A DNA stretch of 64,000 nt from Intestinimonas massiliensis (ex Afouda et al. 2020) (GTDB taxonomy: Bacteria; Bacillota; Clostridia; Oscillospirales; Oscillospiraceae), in NCBI RefSeq assembly GCF_900626285.1, contig NZ_LR131147.1, positions 2,121,367 to 2,185,366 of the forward strand, read 5' to 3'. The translations under genes were made by a program, and so were the position numbers. Within the stretch, counting starts at the first letter, position 1. Each line of letters starts with the position of its first letter. Under the pieces are notes generated by a model, which worked only from the letters and a program-made list of their open reading frames with translations, made no database searches and was not told the DNA's origin. This document shows positions 8,571-17,076 of the stretch, piece after piece.

Positions 8571-9747
8571 ATTCCTCTGTCCGCTCCAGCAGCTTCTTGT
8601 AGCTGGCGTCGATGGCCAGAGCCCCCAGGGGTGCGGTGACCAGGATGGCGATGACCGCCACGGTGAGCACCACCTGCCCGCAGCTCAGACCCATGGCCAG
8701 GGGCACGCCGCCGATGGCGGCCTGGACGGTGGCCTTGGGCAGGTAGGCCAGCACGGCGAAGAGCCGCTCCTTTTTGGTGAGCCTGCTCCCCGCCACGCAG
8801 AGGAGCACACCCAGGGCCCGGAAGCACAGCACCCCCAGCACGGTGGCCACGGCGGCCAGTCCGGCGGCAGCGGCGTAGCTCAGGTCCACCTCGGCGCCCA
8901 CCAGAACAAAGAGCATGACCTCCGCCCACACCCACAGCTTGCCGAACTTGGCGGTGAGCCGGTCGGCCACCACCGGACGCCACCGGCGCAGACCCAGGCC
9001 CATACCCAGCACCGCCAGCAGGCCGGAGAAGGGCACCGGGATCACGTCCTCCAGGGCCACCAGCAGAAAGGCCAGGGCCAGCAGGATGACCACCTTCACC
9101 GAATCCCGCATGTGGAGCCCTTCAAAGAACCTGGCCAGCAGGAGGCCCACCACCAGGCCCAAGGCCGCCCCCAGGACGATGGACACCGGCACTCCCGCCA
9201 GGGCGGCAGGGGAGAAGGAGCCCCCCTGGGCCATGGAGGTAAAGGAGGTGAACAGGACGATGACGAACACGTCGTCCACCGAGGCCCCCGCCAGAATCAT
9301 CTGGGGGATGCCCTTGTCGGTCCCGTATCCCTCGCTCATGAGCTTGAGCATCCGGGGCACGATGACGGCGGGGGACACTGCCCCCACCACCGCCCCCATG
9401 ATGGCGGCGTCCAGCAGGCTCACCCCCAGCAGCCGGGGGGCCAGCACCACCATGCCCAGCACCTCAAAGCTGGCGGGCACGAAGCACATGAGCACCGCCG
9501 GCCGGCCCGCCCGGCGCAGGTCGTCCAGCTCCAGGCTCAGGCCCGCCCGGGCCAGAATGATGATGAGGGCCAGCTGCCGCAGGTCGGCGGAGATGTTCAG
9601 CAGGTCGGGGGACAGCAGGTTGAGGACACATGGCCCCAGCAGGATGCCGGCCGCCAGCATCCCCACCAGGGGCGGCAGGCGGACCAGGCGGGCCAGGGCT
9701 CCCAGCCCCAGGCCCAGCAGCAGGACATAGGCGATACTTGTTAACAT
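8569..9747 (-). CDS. Cation:proton antiporter (CPA family)
   Basis: 392 residues, 11-12 hydrophobic segments. The start at 9747 follows AGAGGAAG; the longer upstream frame (to 9801) lacks a ribosome site. Motifs such as LGPCVLNLL near the N-terminus, GASVDDVFVIVLFTS (an Asp-Asp pair in a central helix) and ARAGLSLELDDL fit Na+(K+)/H+ antiporters. It probably exchanges monovalent cations for protons. No accessory TrkA-N domain is present. Confidence 0.85.
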   Translation of the reverse strand: MLTSIAYVLLLGLGLGALARLVRLPPLVGMLAAGILLGPCVLNLLSPDLLNISADLRQLALIIILARAGLSLELDDLRRAGRPAVLMCFVPASFEVLGMVVLAPRLLGVSLLDAAIMGAVVGAVSPAVIVPRMLKLMSEGYGTDKGIPQMILAGASVDDVFVIVLFTSFTSMAQGGSFSPAALAGVPVSIVLGAALGLVVGLLLARFFEGLHMRDSVKVVILLALAFLLVALEDVIPVPFSGLLAVLGMGLGLRRWRPVVADRLTAKFGKLWVWAEVMLFVLVGAEVDLSYAAAAGLAAVATVLGVLCFRALGVLLCVAGSRLTKKERLFAVLAYLPKATVQAAIGGVPLAMGLSCGQVVLTVAVIAILVTAPLGALAIDASYKKLLERTEE

Positions 9748-9899
9748 AACTTTCTTCCTCTCCGGGGGCGAAGCGTAAAAAAATACTGATGCCCCCTGCA
9801 AAATCTGCAGAAGTCATCAGCCAACCGGCGGTTCGGGCAAACGCCCCGGGAGGACCTCATCCCCGTATTCCTCGGGCAGTATACCACAGCCCTCGCCCC

Positions 9900-9928
9900 T
9901 TGTCAACGGGTCAAAAAGGGGGTATGAT
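9900..9928 (+). promoter_or_regulatory. Sigma-A promoter for tatD
   Basis: TTGTCA at 9900-9905, exactly 17 bases, TATGAT at 9923-9928. One of the best promoter matches in the window; start codon 27 bases downstream. Confidence 0.75.
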
Positions 9929-9954
9929 AAGAAAAACAGCAACAGGAGGCCCCT

Positions 9955-10722
9955 ATGATCTTCGACACCCACGCCCATTACTATGACGACGCCTTTGACG
10001 CCGACCGGGACGCCCTGCTGTCCGCCCTGCCGGAGCAGGGGGTGGACCTGGTGGTCTGTCCCGGCTGCGACCTGGACAGCTCCCGGCAGTCCATGGCCCT
10101 GGCGGAGCGGTACGATTACCTCTACTTTGCCGCCGGGCTCCACCCGGAGAACCTGGAGGGGGCGGCCCTTTCCGACCTGGACCAGGTGAAGGCCCTGTGC
10201 GCCCATCCCAAGTGCGTGGCGGTAGGGGAGATCGGCCTGGACTACTACTGGGTCAAGACACCGGAGGACCGGGCCAACTCCCGGGACTTCTTCGACGCCC
10301 AGCTCTCCCTGGCGGAGGAGCTGGATCTGCCCGCCATCGTCCATGACCGGGACGCCCACAGGGACTGCATGGACCTGGTACGGGCCCACCCCAGGGCCCG
10401 GGGGGTGTTCCACTGCTACTCGGGCAGCATCGAGGACGCCAAGGTGCTGGTGAACAAGGGCTGGATGCTCTCCTTCACCGGCAACATCACCTTCCGCAAC
10501 GCCCGGCGGGCGCCGGAGATCATCCGCTGGCTGCCCATGGAGCGCCTCATGCTGGAGACCGACGCCCCCTATATGGCCCCAGAGCCCTATCGGGGCCGCC
10601 GGTGCGACTCCTCCCTCATCCCCCTCATGGCTCAGACGGTGGCCCAGCTGAAAGGGCTGACCACCGAGGAAGTCCTGCGCATCACCCTGGAAAACGGCAA
10701 GCGGTTTTTTGCCATCCAATAA
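9955..10722 (+). CDS. tatD: TatD family metal-dependent DNase
   Basis: 255 residues, an amidohydrolase-fold nuclease. Metal-binding landmarks are in order: THAH (5-8), GEIGLDYYW (~90), IVHDRDAH (~125), HCYSG (~152) and ETDAPYMAP (~202). TatD enzymes act as 3'-5' exonucleases in DNA repair and degradation. Preceded by CAGGAGG. The next gene, 16 bases downstream, is the radical SAM protein known for its linkage to tatD. Confidence 0.93.
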   Translation: MIFDTHAHYYDDAFDADRDALLSALPEQGVDLVVCPGCDLDSSRQSMALAERYDYLYFAAGLHPENLEGAALSDLDQVKALCAHPKCVAVGEIGLDYYWVKTPEDRANSRDFFDAQLSLAEELDLPAIVHDRDAHRDCMDLVRAHPRARGVFHCYSGSIEDAKVLVNKGWMLSFTGNITFRNARRAPEIIRWLPMERLMLETDAPYMAPEPYRGRRCDSSLIPLMAQTVAQLKGLTTEEVLRITLENGKRFFAIQ

Positions 10723-10738
10723 AGGAGGTATTTTACAC

Positions 10739-11356
10739 ATGGAGACCATTTCCTATGAATACGAGGGCGCGCTTTATGTCAACCTGACCAACAAGTGTGA
10801 CTGCTCCTGCGTATTCTGCCTGCGGCACAACGGCCACAAGGGGTCCATCTATGCCGACGACCTGTGGCTGGAGCACGAGCCCACCCGGGAGGAGGCTCTG
10901 GAGAACCTGCTCTCCCGGGACTACTCCAAATACCGGGAGCTGGTGTTCTGCGGCTTCGGGGAGCCCATGTACCGCACCGACGACATCCTGTGGCTGGTGG
11001 ATCAGCTGAAGGCGAAGGTGCCCAACCTGCCCCCGGTGCGCATCAACACCAACGGCCACGCCAACGCCATTCTGGGCCGGGACGTGACCCCCGAGCTGAA
11101 GGGCCGCATTGACACCATCTCCATCTCCCTCAACGGCTCCACGCCGGAGGAGTACTGCGCCGTCACCCGGCCCCGCAGCGGGACCAAGGCCTGGGACGAC
11201 ATGCTGGACTTTGCCGGAAAGTGCCGGGCCTATGTGCCCCACGTGGTGATGACCATTGTGGATAAGGACAAGACGGAGGAGGACATCGCCCGCTGCCGTG
11301 CTATCACGGAGAAGCTGGGGGTCACCCTCCGCATCCGGGCCTACATCCCCGACTGA
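10739..11356 (+). CDS. TatD-linked radical SAM protein
   Basis: 205 residues. The start at 10739 follows AAAGGAGG with good spacing. The radical SAM iron-sulfur motif CxxxCxxC is seen as CDCSCVFC at ~20-27, followed by GFGEPMYR (the GGE-type SAM motif) and INTNGHAN. No C-terminal SPASM or other accessory cluster is present. The family is recognised mainly because it sits next to tatD in many Firmicutes; its substrate is unknown. Confidence 0.88.
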   Translation: METISYEYEGALYVNLTNKCDCSCVFCLRHNGHKGSIYADDLWLEHEPTREEALENLLSRDYSKYRELVFCGFGEPMYRTDDILWLVDQLKAKVPNLPPVRINTNGHANAILGRDVTPELKGRIDTISISLNGSTPEEYCAVTRPRSGTKAWDDMLDFAGKCRAYVPHVVMTIVDKDKTEEDIARCRAITEKLGVTLRIRAYIPD

Positions 11357-11364
11357 TTGTCAAG

Positions 11365-11406
11365 AAAAGGCCGCCGCCTGTTTTCCAGCAGGCGGCGGCT
11401 TTTTTT
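11365..11406. terminator. Intrinsic terminator, mainly plus strand
   Basis: An 11-bp stem GCCGCCGCCTG/CAGGCGGCGGC followed by seven T; an AAAA run on the left lets it also act for the convergent MATE gene. Confidence 0.9.
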
Positions 11407-12787
11407 ACCCTTTTTTCTCGGCCAGCTCCGCTCTCCGGTGCTCCAGAATGCGGGGGAAGCGCCAGAGGAACATGCTGCCGGTGGTGATGGCGGCGGCAAT
11501 GTCGGCCACCGGCTCGGCCAGGAACACGGCGAACACCTGATCGCTGAAGATGTGGGGGAGAATCAGGATCAGGGGAATGAGCAGGATGATCTTCCGCAGC
11601 AGGGCCAGGAAGAGGGACACCTTGGCCTGCCCCAGGGCCACGAAGCTCTGCTGGCAGGAGGTCTGGATGCCCAGAATGAACATGCCCCCGGCGTACACCC
11701 GCAGAGCCCACACCGCTGTCTCCACCAGCTCCGGCTTGTCGTTGAACAATCCCACGAACAGGCCGGGGAAGAGCTCAAGTGCGGCGCAGGCGGCGCAGCT
11801 GAAGGTGAGGGCGCAGGTGACCAGCAGGCGGCAGGCCTTCTTCACCCGGTCCAGCTGGCCGGAGCCGTAATTGAAGCCGATAATGGGCTGTGCCCCCTGG
11901 GCGAGGCCCTGGAGCAGCAGGAAGAAGATCTGCATGACACTGGAGCAGATGGTCATGGCTCCCACGGCGGGGTTGCCGCCGTAGGCCTTCAGGGAGGAGT
12001 TGAAGGCGATGTTCACCAGGCTCTCGGTGGAGTTCATGATGAAGGGGGACACACCCAGGGCCAGCACCGGAGCCAGCACCCTGAAGTTGACCCGGAAGAA
12101 CCGTCTCTGGAGTTTCAGCTTGGTGCGCTTGCCGGTGAGGAAACGGACCACCCACACCGCGGACACCGCCTGGGCGGTAATGGTGGCCAGGGCCGCGCCC
12201 TTCACCCCCATGTTGAAGCCGAAGATCAGGATGGGGTCCAGCACGATGTTGGTCACCGCGCCGATGAGCACCGTGGCCATGGACATGGTGGAAAAGCCCT
12301 GGGCGGTGATGAAGAAGTTGAGGCCCAGGGAGAGCTCCACAAAAATACTGCCCCACAGATAGATGGTGAGATAGTCGCTGGCGTAACCGATGGTCTCCGG
12401 CGTGGCGCCGAACAGCAGGAGCATGGGCTCCTTCACGACCTGGAAAAATGCCGTGGCCGCCACCGCCAGAACGATGAGCAGCGCGCTACAGCTGCCCAGG
12501 ATGGCGTTGGCCTGGTCCTCCTTGCCCTCGCCCATGCGCACCACCGCCCGGGAGCCGCCCCCCATACCCACCAGGGAGGAGATGGCGGAGACGAACATGA
12601 GCACCGGGAAGCACACACCCAGGCCGGTGAGGGCCAGGTCGCCCACCCCCTCGATGTGGCCGATGTACATCCGGTCCACGATGTTGTACAGGGCATTGAC
12701 CAGCTGGGCGGTCACCGACGGCACGGCCAGCCGCAGCAGCAGCTTGCCTACCGGATCCCGGCCCAGGTCATTTTCCCGCTTTGCCAC
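11405..12787 (-). CDS. MATE family efflux protein
   Basis: 460 residues, 12 hydrophobic segments. The opening LGRDPVGKLLLRLAVPSVTA and NALYNIVDRMYIGHIEGVG are typical of the NorM/DinF-like MATE branch common in Clostridia. Substrate unknown. It lies three bases after the HD-domain gene on the same strand, so the two are likely one transcript. Confidence 0.9.
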   Translation of the reverse strand: MAKRENDLGRDPVGKLLLRLAVPSVTAQLVNALYNIVDRMYIGHIEGVGDLALTGLGVCFPVLMFVSAISSLVGMGGGSRAVVRMGEGKEDQANAILGSCSALLIVLAVAATAFFQVVKEPMLLLFGATPETIGYASDYLTIYLWGSIFVELSLGLNFFITAQGFSTMSMATVLIGAVTNIVLDPILIFGFNMGVKGAALATITAQAVSAVWVVRFLTGKRTKLKLQRRFFRVNFRVLAPVLALGVSPFIMNSTESLVNIAFNSSLKAYGGNPAVGAMTICSSVMQIFFLLLQGLAQGAQPIIGFNYGSGQLDRVKKACRLLVTCALTFSCAACAALELFPGLFVGLFNDKPELVETAVWALRVYAGGMFILGIQTSCQQSFVALGQAKVSLFLALLRKIILLIPLILILPHIFSDQVFAVFLAEPVADIAAAITTGSMFLWRFPRILEHRRAELAEKKG

Positions 12788-12790
12788 CGC

Positions 12791-13372
12791 TTACTCCTCC
12801 TTCTCCAAAAAGTACGTGGCCTCCATGTCCGCCACGCTGAGGGCAAAAGCAAGGGGATACTGCTGGAGCGCCTGGCCCACCAGGCGCTTGTCCTCGTCGC
12901 CCGAAAAGCCCATGTGCCAGCGGATGGCCATGGCCTCCTCCCGGGTGAGCCGCAGGAAGCCGGAGAGGATGTACACGCTCTTCTCCCCGTGGCCGTAGGG
13001 CAGCTCATCCTTGTAGTAGAAGGTGGGCACCGCCTGCCACTTGCCGTCGGAGCCCTTCACGTTGCGGGAGCCAGCCTGGTAGCAGCCGATCTTGCACACG
13101 TCGTGGAGCAGGGCCACCAGGGCAACGCTCTCCTGGGTGTACTCCAGACCGTACAGCTCCCTCACCCGCTCCCGCTCCAGGTAGGCGCTCAGGCACTGAT
13201 AGACGTTGACGCTGTGCTGACACAGGCCGCCTGCGTAGGCCCCGTGAAACCGGGCCGAAGCGGGGGCAGTAAAAAAGTCGCTCTTGTGCTCCAGGTAGTC
13301 CAGCAGGGCGTCAGCGCCGTCCCGATGGATGTTCTCCCGGTAGATCTGCAGAAATACTTCCTTGGCGTCCAT
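12791..13372 (-). CDS. HD-domain phosphohydrolase
   Basis: 193 residues. The start ATG at 13372 has GAGGAG about 8 bases before it. HD-superfamily metal ligands are visible: GGLCQHSVNV (His, ~60) and ALLHDVCKIG (His-Asp, ~95), with a third His around RWHMGF (~152). Such proteins hydrolyse phosphomonoesters or nucleotides; the substrate cannot be told. Similar HD proteins are common in Clostridia. Upstream of and probably co-transcribed with the MATE gene. Confidence 0.8.
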   Translation of the reverse strand: MDAKEVFLQIYRENIHRDGADALLDYLEHKSDFFTAPASARFHGAYAGGLCQHSVNVYQCLSAYLERERVRELYGLEYTQESVALVALLHDVCKIGCYQAGSRNVKGSDGKWQAVPTFYYKDELPYGHGEKSVYILSGFLRLTREEAMAIRWHMGFSGDEDKRLVGQALQQYPLAFALSVADMEATYFLEKEE

Positions 13373-13496
13373 GACCGTTCTCCTCATTTATTTCAGTTTC
13401 GATTAAAGTAGAGTATATCACACCTATTCCAGAAAAACCACCCCATGCACCGCTGATTCGTGTTCCGAATAGGATGGCCGGTACAGGAGGTTTCCT

Positions 13497-14054
13497 ATGG
13501 AATGGCTTTCACTTTTGGGCGCGGCGGCGGTGTTTGCCGCCGCCTGTAATCTGGACACGGTGCTTCTGGCCATGGGCTGGGCCGTCCGGGGAGTGCGGCC
13601 CGGACGGGCCCAGCGGCTGGTCATCGCCGGGCTCACCACCCTCATCACCTGGCTGTCCCTGGCCCTGGGAAAACAGGCCGCGGCGGCGGGGGTGGTTGCC
13701 CCTCTGGGCGGGCTGGTGCTGGTGGGCATGGGGCTGTGGTGCGTACTGGACTGGCTGCGCGCCGCCGGCGGCCCCGAGGCCGCCCCCAACGCCCGGGGCT
13801 CCAGCCTCTGGGACTGGGTGGCCCTGGCTGCTGCCCTGGCGGTGAACAACGCGGGCATGGGGGTGGCCGCCGGGGTGTCGGGGGTCAGCCCCGGCCTGGC
13901 CGCCCTGGCCAATCTGGTGTGTACTCTGGCCGCCCTTCCCCTGGGCCGGGCCCTGGGGGACGGGCTGGCAGGGCGGCTTCTGGGCCGGTTCGCCCTTCCC
14001 CTCTCGGGGGTGCTGTTGGTGGCGCTGGGGGTGTGGGAGATCCTGAACCCCTGA
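13497..14054 (+). CDS. YtaF/MntP-like membrane protein
   Basis: 185 residues, about six hydrophobic segments in two halves. ACNLDTVLLAMGWAVRGVR near the N-terminus and LAVNNAGMGVAAGVSGV in the middle match the repeated Asn-x-Asp/Asn helix motif of the MntP/YtaF family (Mn2+ exporters and a sporulation membrane protein). The second-half motif has NNAGMG in place of the usual Asn-Asp-type motif, so cation transport is not certain. AGGAGG precedes the start. Confidence 0.7.
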   Translation: MEWLSLLGAAAVFAAACNLDTVLLAMGWAVRGVRPGRAQRLVIAGLTTLITWLSLALGKQAAAAGVVAPLGGLVLVGMGLWCVLDWLRAAGGPEAAPNARGSSLWDWVALAAALAVNNAGMGVAAGVSGVSPGLAALANLVCTLAALPLGRALGDGLAGRLLGRFALPLSGVLLVALGVWEILNP

Positions 14055-14118
14055 GTGTATTTTCAGGTGCAAAAACGCCGGGGCCGTGGTACAATACTCC
14101 CAAAGGATGTGATATACC

Positions 14119-15555
14119 ATGACCATGACGCTGCTGGAGCGACTGGGCGGCCGCCGGGCCATTGCGCAGGGCGTGGAGGATGTGTTCCGCCGGCTCTCCC
14201 GCCATCCCCACCCCTCCCACGGGGAGGCTCTCACCAGTGAGGACTATACCGCCTTCCTGCGGGAACGGCTGGGCGGCCTGCCCCTGCGGGACGGGGCGGG
14301 CAATCTGCTGTGCCGTCTGCCCGCCTGCCACGGCCGGGAGGGGCGGCCCCGGCTCATTCTCCAGGGCCACATGGATATGGTGTGCGCCGCCGCCGGAGAC
14401 TTCCGGCCGGAGACAGACCCGGTGACCATTGTGGTAAAGGACGGCTTCCTCCGCAGCGACGGCCGCTCCTCCCTGGGGGCGGACAACGGCCTGGGCAACG
14501 CGGCGGTGCTGTGGCTGCTGTCCACCGGCCAGGTGGCCCACGGGCCCCTGACCCTGCTGTTCACCACCGCGGAGGAGGTGGGCCTGGCGGGGGCCAAGGA
14601 GGTGGACCCGGCCTGGCTGGCCGACGGCGGCTGCCTGCTGAACACCGACGGCTTCCACCTGGGCCGGGCCATTGTGGGCTCCGCCGGAGGGCGGCGGGAG
14701 ACCTGGACCCGGCACCTGGAGACCGAGCCCGCCCCCGATCTGCCCGCCTGGCGCATCACCCTCACCGGCGGGCTGGGAGGGCACTCGGGGGACGACATCC
14801 ACCGGGGGCGGGGCAACCCCATCCGGCTGCTGGCCGGATATCTGGCGGGCCTGCCCGGCGGGCGGATCGCCGGCCTGTCCGGCGGACTGGCCCACAACGC
14901 CATTCCCGCTCAGGCGGAGGCGGTGGTCTTTGCCCCCAGGGAGCCCGATCTGACCCTGCTCCGGGACGCGCTGGAGCTGTATCGGGAGACCGACCCCGGC
15001 CTGCTGGCCGGCTGTGTCCCCATCCAGGGGCCGGAAACGGTATGGACCGCCTCCTTCCAGGCCCACACCCTGGCCTTCCTCAACGGCCTGTACCACGGGG
15101 TGTACGCCATGGATCCGGCCTTCCCCGGAGTGGTGGGGGCCTCCGCCAATCTGGGCCGGGCAGATGCGGAGGGCGGCGTCTTCCGGGTGTGCACCTTCCT
15201 CCGGGCCGCCCATCAGACGGATGAGAAGGAGCTGGCCGCCCGGCACGAGGCCCTGGCCAAGGCCCACGGCTTTACCGGCACTGTCACCGGCTACCCCGGC
15301 TGGCCGGGGGACCGGAACAACCCCCTGGCGGCCACCATGGACCAGGTTTGGCGGGCCCAGACCGGCCACAGCCTGGAGATCAGCGCGGTCCACGTGGGGC
15401 TGGAGCCCTCCATCTTCCAGGCCAAGGCCCCGGGGCTGGTGATGGCCAGCACCGGGCCGGACATTCTGGACGCCCACTCGGTGGATGAGCGGGCCCCCCT
15501 GGACACCATCCCCGACTATGTGCTGCTGCTGGCGGGCACCCTGGAGGCTCTGTGA
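14119..15555 (+). CDS. pepD: Aminoacyl-histidine dipeptidase (PepD family)
   Basis: 478 residues, M20 peptidase fold. Zinc ligands and catalytic motifs are in order: LQGHMDMVC (~79), SLGADNGLGNA (~117), TTAEEVGLAGA (~152) and GGLGGHSGDDIHRGRGN (~220), the PepD lid-domain signature. Cleaves small dipeptides such as Xaa-His. An in-frame ATG at 14125 is an alternative start. Followed at once by a terminator. Confidence 0.93.
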   Translation: MTMTLLERLGGRRAIAQGVEDVFRRLSRHPHPSHGEALTSEDYTAFLRERLGGLPLRDGAGNLLCRLPACHGREGRPRLILQGHMDMVCAAAGDFRPETDPVTIVVKDGFLRSDGRSSLGADNGLGNAAVLWLLSTGQVAHGPLTLLFTTAEEVGLAGAKEVDPAWLADGGCLLNTDGFHLGRAIVGSAGGRRETWTRHLETEPAPDLPAWRITLTGGLGGHSGDDIHRGRGNPIRLLAGYLAGLPGGRIAGLSGGLAHNAIPAQAEAVVFAPREPDLTLLRDALELYRETDPGLLAGCVPIQGPETVWTASFQAHTLAFLNGLYHGVYAMDPAFPGVVGASANLGRADAEGGVFRVCTFLRAAHQTDEKELAARHEALAKAHGFTGTVTGYPGWPGDRNNPLAATMDQVWRAQTGHSLEISAVHVGLEPSIFQAKAPGLVMASTGPDILDAHSVDERAPLDTIPDYVLLLAGTLEAL

Positions 15556-15560
15556 CAAGC

Positions 15561-15597
15561 AAGGACCGGACGGCTCAGGCCGTCCGGTCCTTTTTTA
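15561..15597 (+). terminator. Intrinsic terminator after pepD
   Basis: AAGGACCGGACGG pairs with CCGTCCGGTCCTT and is followed by TTTTTT. Confidence 0.88.
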
Positions 15598-15609
15598 TCC
15601 TACGCCGCC

Positions 15610-15735
15610 TTACGCCGCGGCAAAGTCCTCCAGCTCGGCCAGCGCCTCCCGCTCGTTGTCTCCGGAGCAGCAGAAGCGGCCCGCCTGGTCGTAGACCTCC
15701 ACATGTCCATGTACATACCGGATCTCATAGTTCAT
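15610..15735 (-). CDS. Small 41-residue protein, unknown function
   Basis: ATG 15735-15733, stop TAA 15612-15610. The protein starts MNYEIRYVHGHVEVYDQAGR and ends REALAELEDFAAA. A well-placed AAGGAG lies 9 bases before the ATG, codon use is ordinary, and the acidic C-terminal helix and beta-strand-like N-terminus look like a real folded mini-protein. I recall similar short proteins in related Oscillospiraceae but cannot check here. It sits between the pepD terminator and the amidase gene. Confidence 0.65.
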   Translation of the reverse strand: MNYEIRYVHGHVEVYDQAGRFCCSGDNEREALAELEDFAAA

Positions 15736-15800
15736 CGTTCAGCGCTCCTTTCCGCTTGTTCTGGATACAGAATAGCAGAGGCGCTGTCCAATAAACCGGA

Positions 15801-16442
15801 CTATTCTTGCAGATCCGCCAGGAACTGCTCCCACTCCTCCGGGTGGTCCACAAAGGACTTGGGGCAGATCTTGCCCGTCACGTCGTAGTGGCGGATGACC
15901 TGGCTGGTGTCCAGGCCGTAGTAGTCCATCAGCCAGCGGGTGAGTTTCACCAGGGAATCGTAGGTGGCCTGGTTGAATTCCCCGGTGTCGTCGGGGTGGC
16001 AGCACTCGATGGAGATGGTGTCCTCATTGCGCTGGTTGGAGCAGTAGGCGATCTCGTCCAGGGGGACGTTCTGGAGGATCTCCCCGTCCAGCCCCACCAG
16101 GAAGTGGCTGGAGGCGTAGGTCTCCCCGGTCCGGGCCAGGTTCTCGAAGTAGCTGTGGTTCTGCTCCGCCGTGGTACCCGGATTGCCCACGTAGTGGATG
16201 ACAATGCCGTTGACCTGCTCCAGGGCGATGCCCGGCCGGGAGTAGGGGTTGACGGGCAGCAGGTCCACGGTAATCCAGTCGGGCACATCCTGGGGGGCCT
16301 CCTTCTGCCGGGGGGCGAAGGGGTCCATCCACTTGACGACAGCCAGTACCGCCACCAGCACCACCAGAACGGGGAGCAGGGGGAACCGCCGGCGGCTGCG
16401 TTTTCTCCTCCGGCGGCGGGTGGGTGTGGTCTGTGCGGGCAT
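15801..16442 (-). CDS. N-acetylmuramoyl-L-alanine amidase (amidase_2 type)
   Basis: 213 residues. The start at 16442 is chosen for the AAGGAGG in front of it. A Lys/Arg-rich cytoplasmic head (~8-22) precedes one membrane anchor (~23-40), so the enzyme is tethered outside the membrane. Zinc-site motifs are NGIVIHYVGNPG (~89), SHFLVGLDG (~115) and VIRHYDVTGKICPKSF (~190), typical of the T7-lysozyme/PGRP amidase fold. It cleaves the bond between MurNAc and L-Ala of peptidoglycan; a spore or cell-separation role is possible. Confidence 0.88.
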   Translation of the reverse strand: MPAQTTPTRRRRRKRSRRRFPLLPVLVVLVAVLAVVKWMDPFAPRQKEAPQDVPDWITVDLLPVNPYSRPGIALEQVNGIVIHYVGNPGTTAEQNHSYFENLARTGETYASSHFLVGLDGEILQNVPLDEIAYCSNQRNEDTISIECCHPDDTGEFNQATYDSLVKLTRWLMDYYGLDTSQVIRHYDVTGKICPKSFVDHPEEWEQFLADLQE

Positions 16443-16476
16443 GGCTGGGACCTCCTTGGTTTTTGAGTTCCTGTCT

Positions 16477-16482
16477 ATTATA
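16477..16482 (-). promoter_or_regulatory. Candidate extended -10 promoter for the amidase
   Basis: On the minus strand TGCTATAAT (TGn plus TATAAT), without a convincing -35 box. Confidence 0.4.
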
Positions 16483-16520
16483 GCAGGATTCGACCCCATC
16501 GTCTCTTACAGATTTCTTAC

Positions 16521-16562
16521 GTTAAAAGAGACAGCCCCCGCGCCTGCGGCGCGGGGGCTGTG
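16521..16562 (-). terminator. Terminator after the macro-domain gene
   Basis: A 13-bp stem (16532-16544 with 16548-16560, loop TGC) followed on the minus strand by TCTCTTTTAA. It ends the long gdpP-to-macro cluster. Confidence 0.8.
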
Positions 16563-16563
16563 T

Positions 16564-17076
16564 TCATTCCGTCTGTGCCAGGGCCTGGTCGTAGGCGTCC
16601 TTCACCTGCTGGGAGAAGCAGACGAAGATCACCTGCTCCACCTGGGGGTGGTCCGCCAGAAAGTCCCGGACGGCCCTGACTGCGATGGGGGCGGCCAGCT
16701 CCAGGGGGAAGCGGTACACTCCCGTGGAGATGGAGGGGAAGGCCACGGTCTTGCAGCCGTACTCCGCCGCCAGCTCCAGGCAGCTGCGGTAGCTGGAGGC
16801 CAGCAGCTCCCGCTCCCCGCTGCTGCCACCCTTCCAGATAGGGCCGGGGGTGTGAATCACGTATTTTGCGGGCAGTTTATAACCCTTTGTAATCTTGGCC
16901 TGGCCGGTCTCGCAGCCGTGGAGGGTGCGGCACTCGGCCAGCAGCTCCGGTCCCGCCGCCCGGTGGATGGCGCCATCCACTCCGCCGCCTCCCAGCAGTG
17001 TGCGGTTGGCGGCGTTGACGATGGCATCCGCCGCTACCCGGGTGATGTCCCCCAGCATGGTCTCGATCTTACTCAT
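16564..17076 (-). CDS. Macro-domain O-acetyl-ADP-ribose deacetylase
   Basis: 170 residues, a single macro domain. ADP-ribose-binding motifs are seen: GDITRVAADAIVNAANRTLLGGGGVDGAIHR in segments from ~9 to ~39, and FPSISTGVYRFP at ~118-129. It is close to YmdB/MacroD-type enzymes that remove acetyl from O-acetyl-ADP-ribose or ADP-ribose from proteins. The start ATG at 17076 overlaps the ftsH stop by 8 bases, indicating translational coupling. Confidence 0.93.
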   Translation of the reverse strand: MSKIETMLGDITRVAADAIVNAANRTLLGGGGVDGAIHRAAGPELLAECRTLHGCETGQAKITKGYKLPAKYVIHTPGPIWKGGSSGERELLASSYRSCLELAAEYGCKTVAFPSISTGVYRFPLELAAPIAVRAVRDFLADHPQVEQVIFVCFSQQVKDAYDQALAQTE

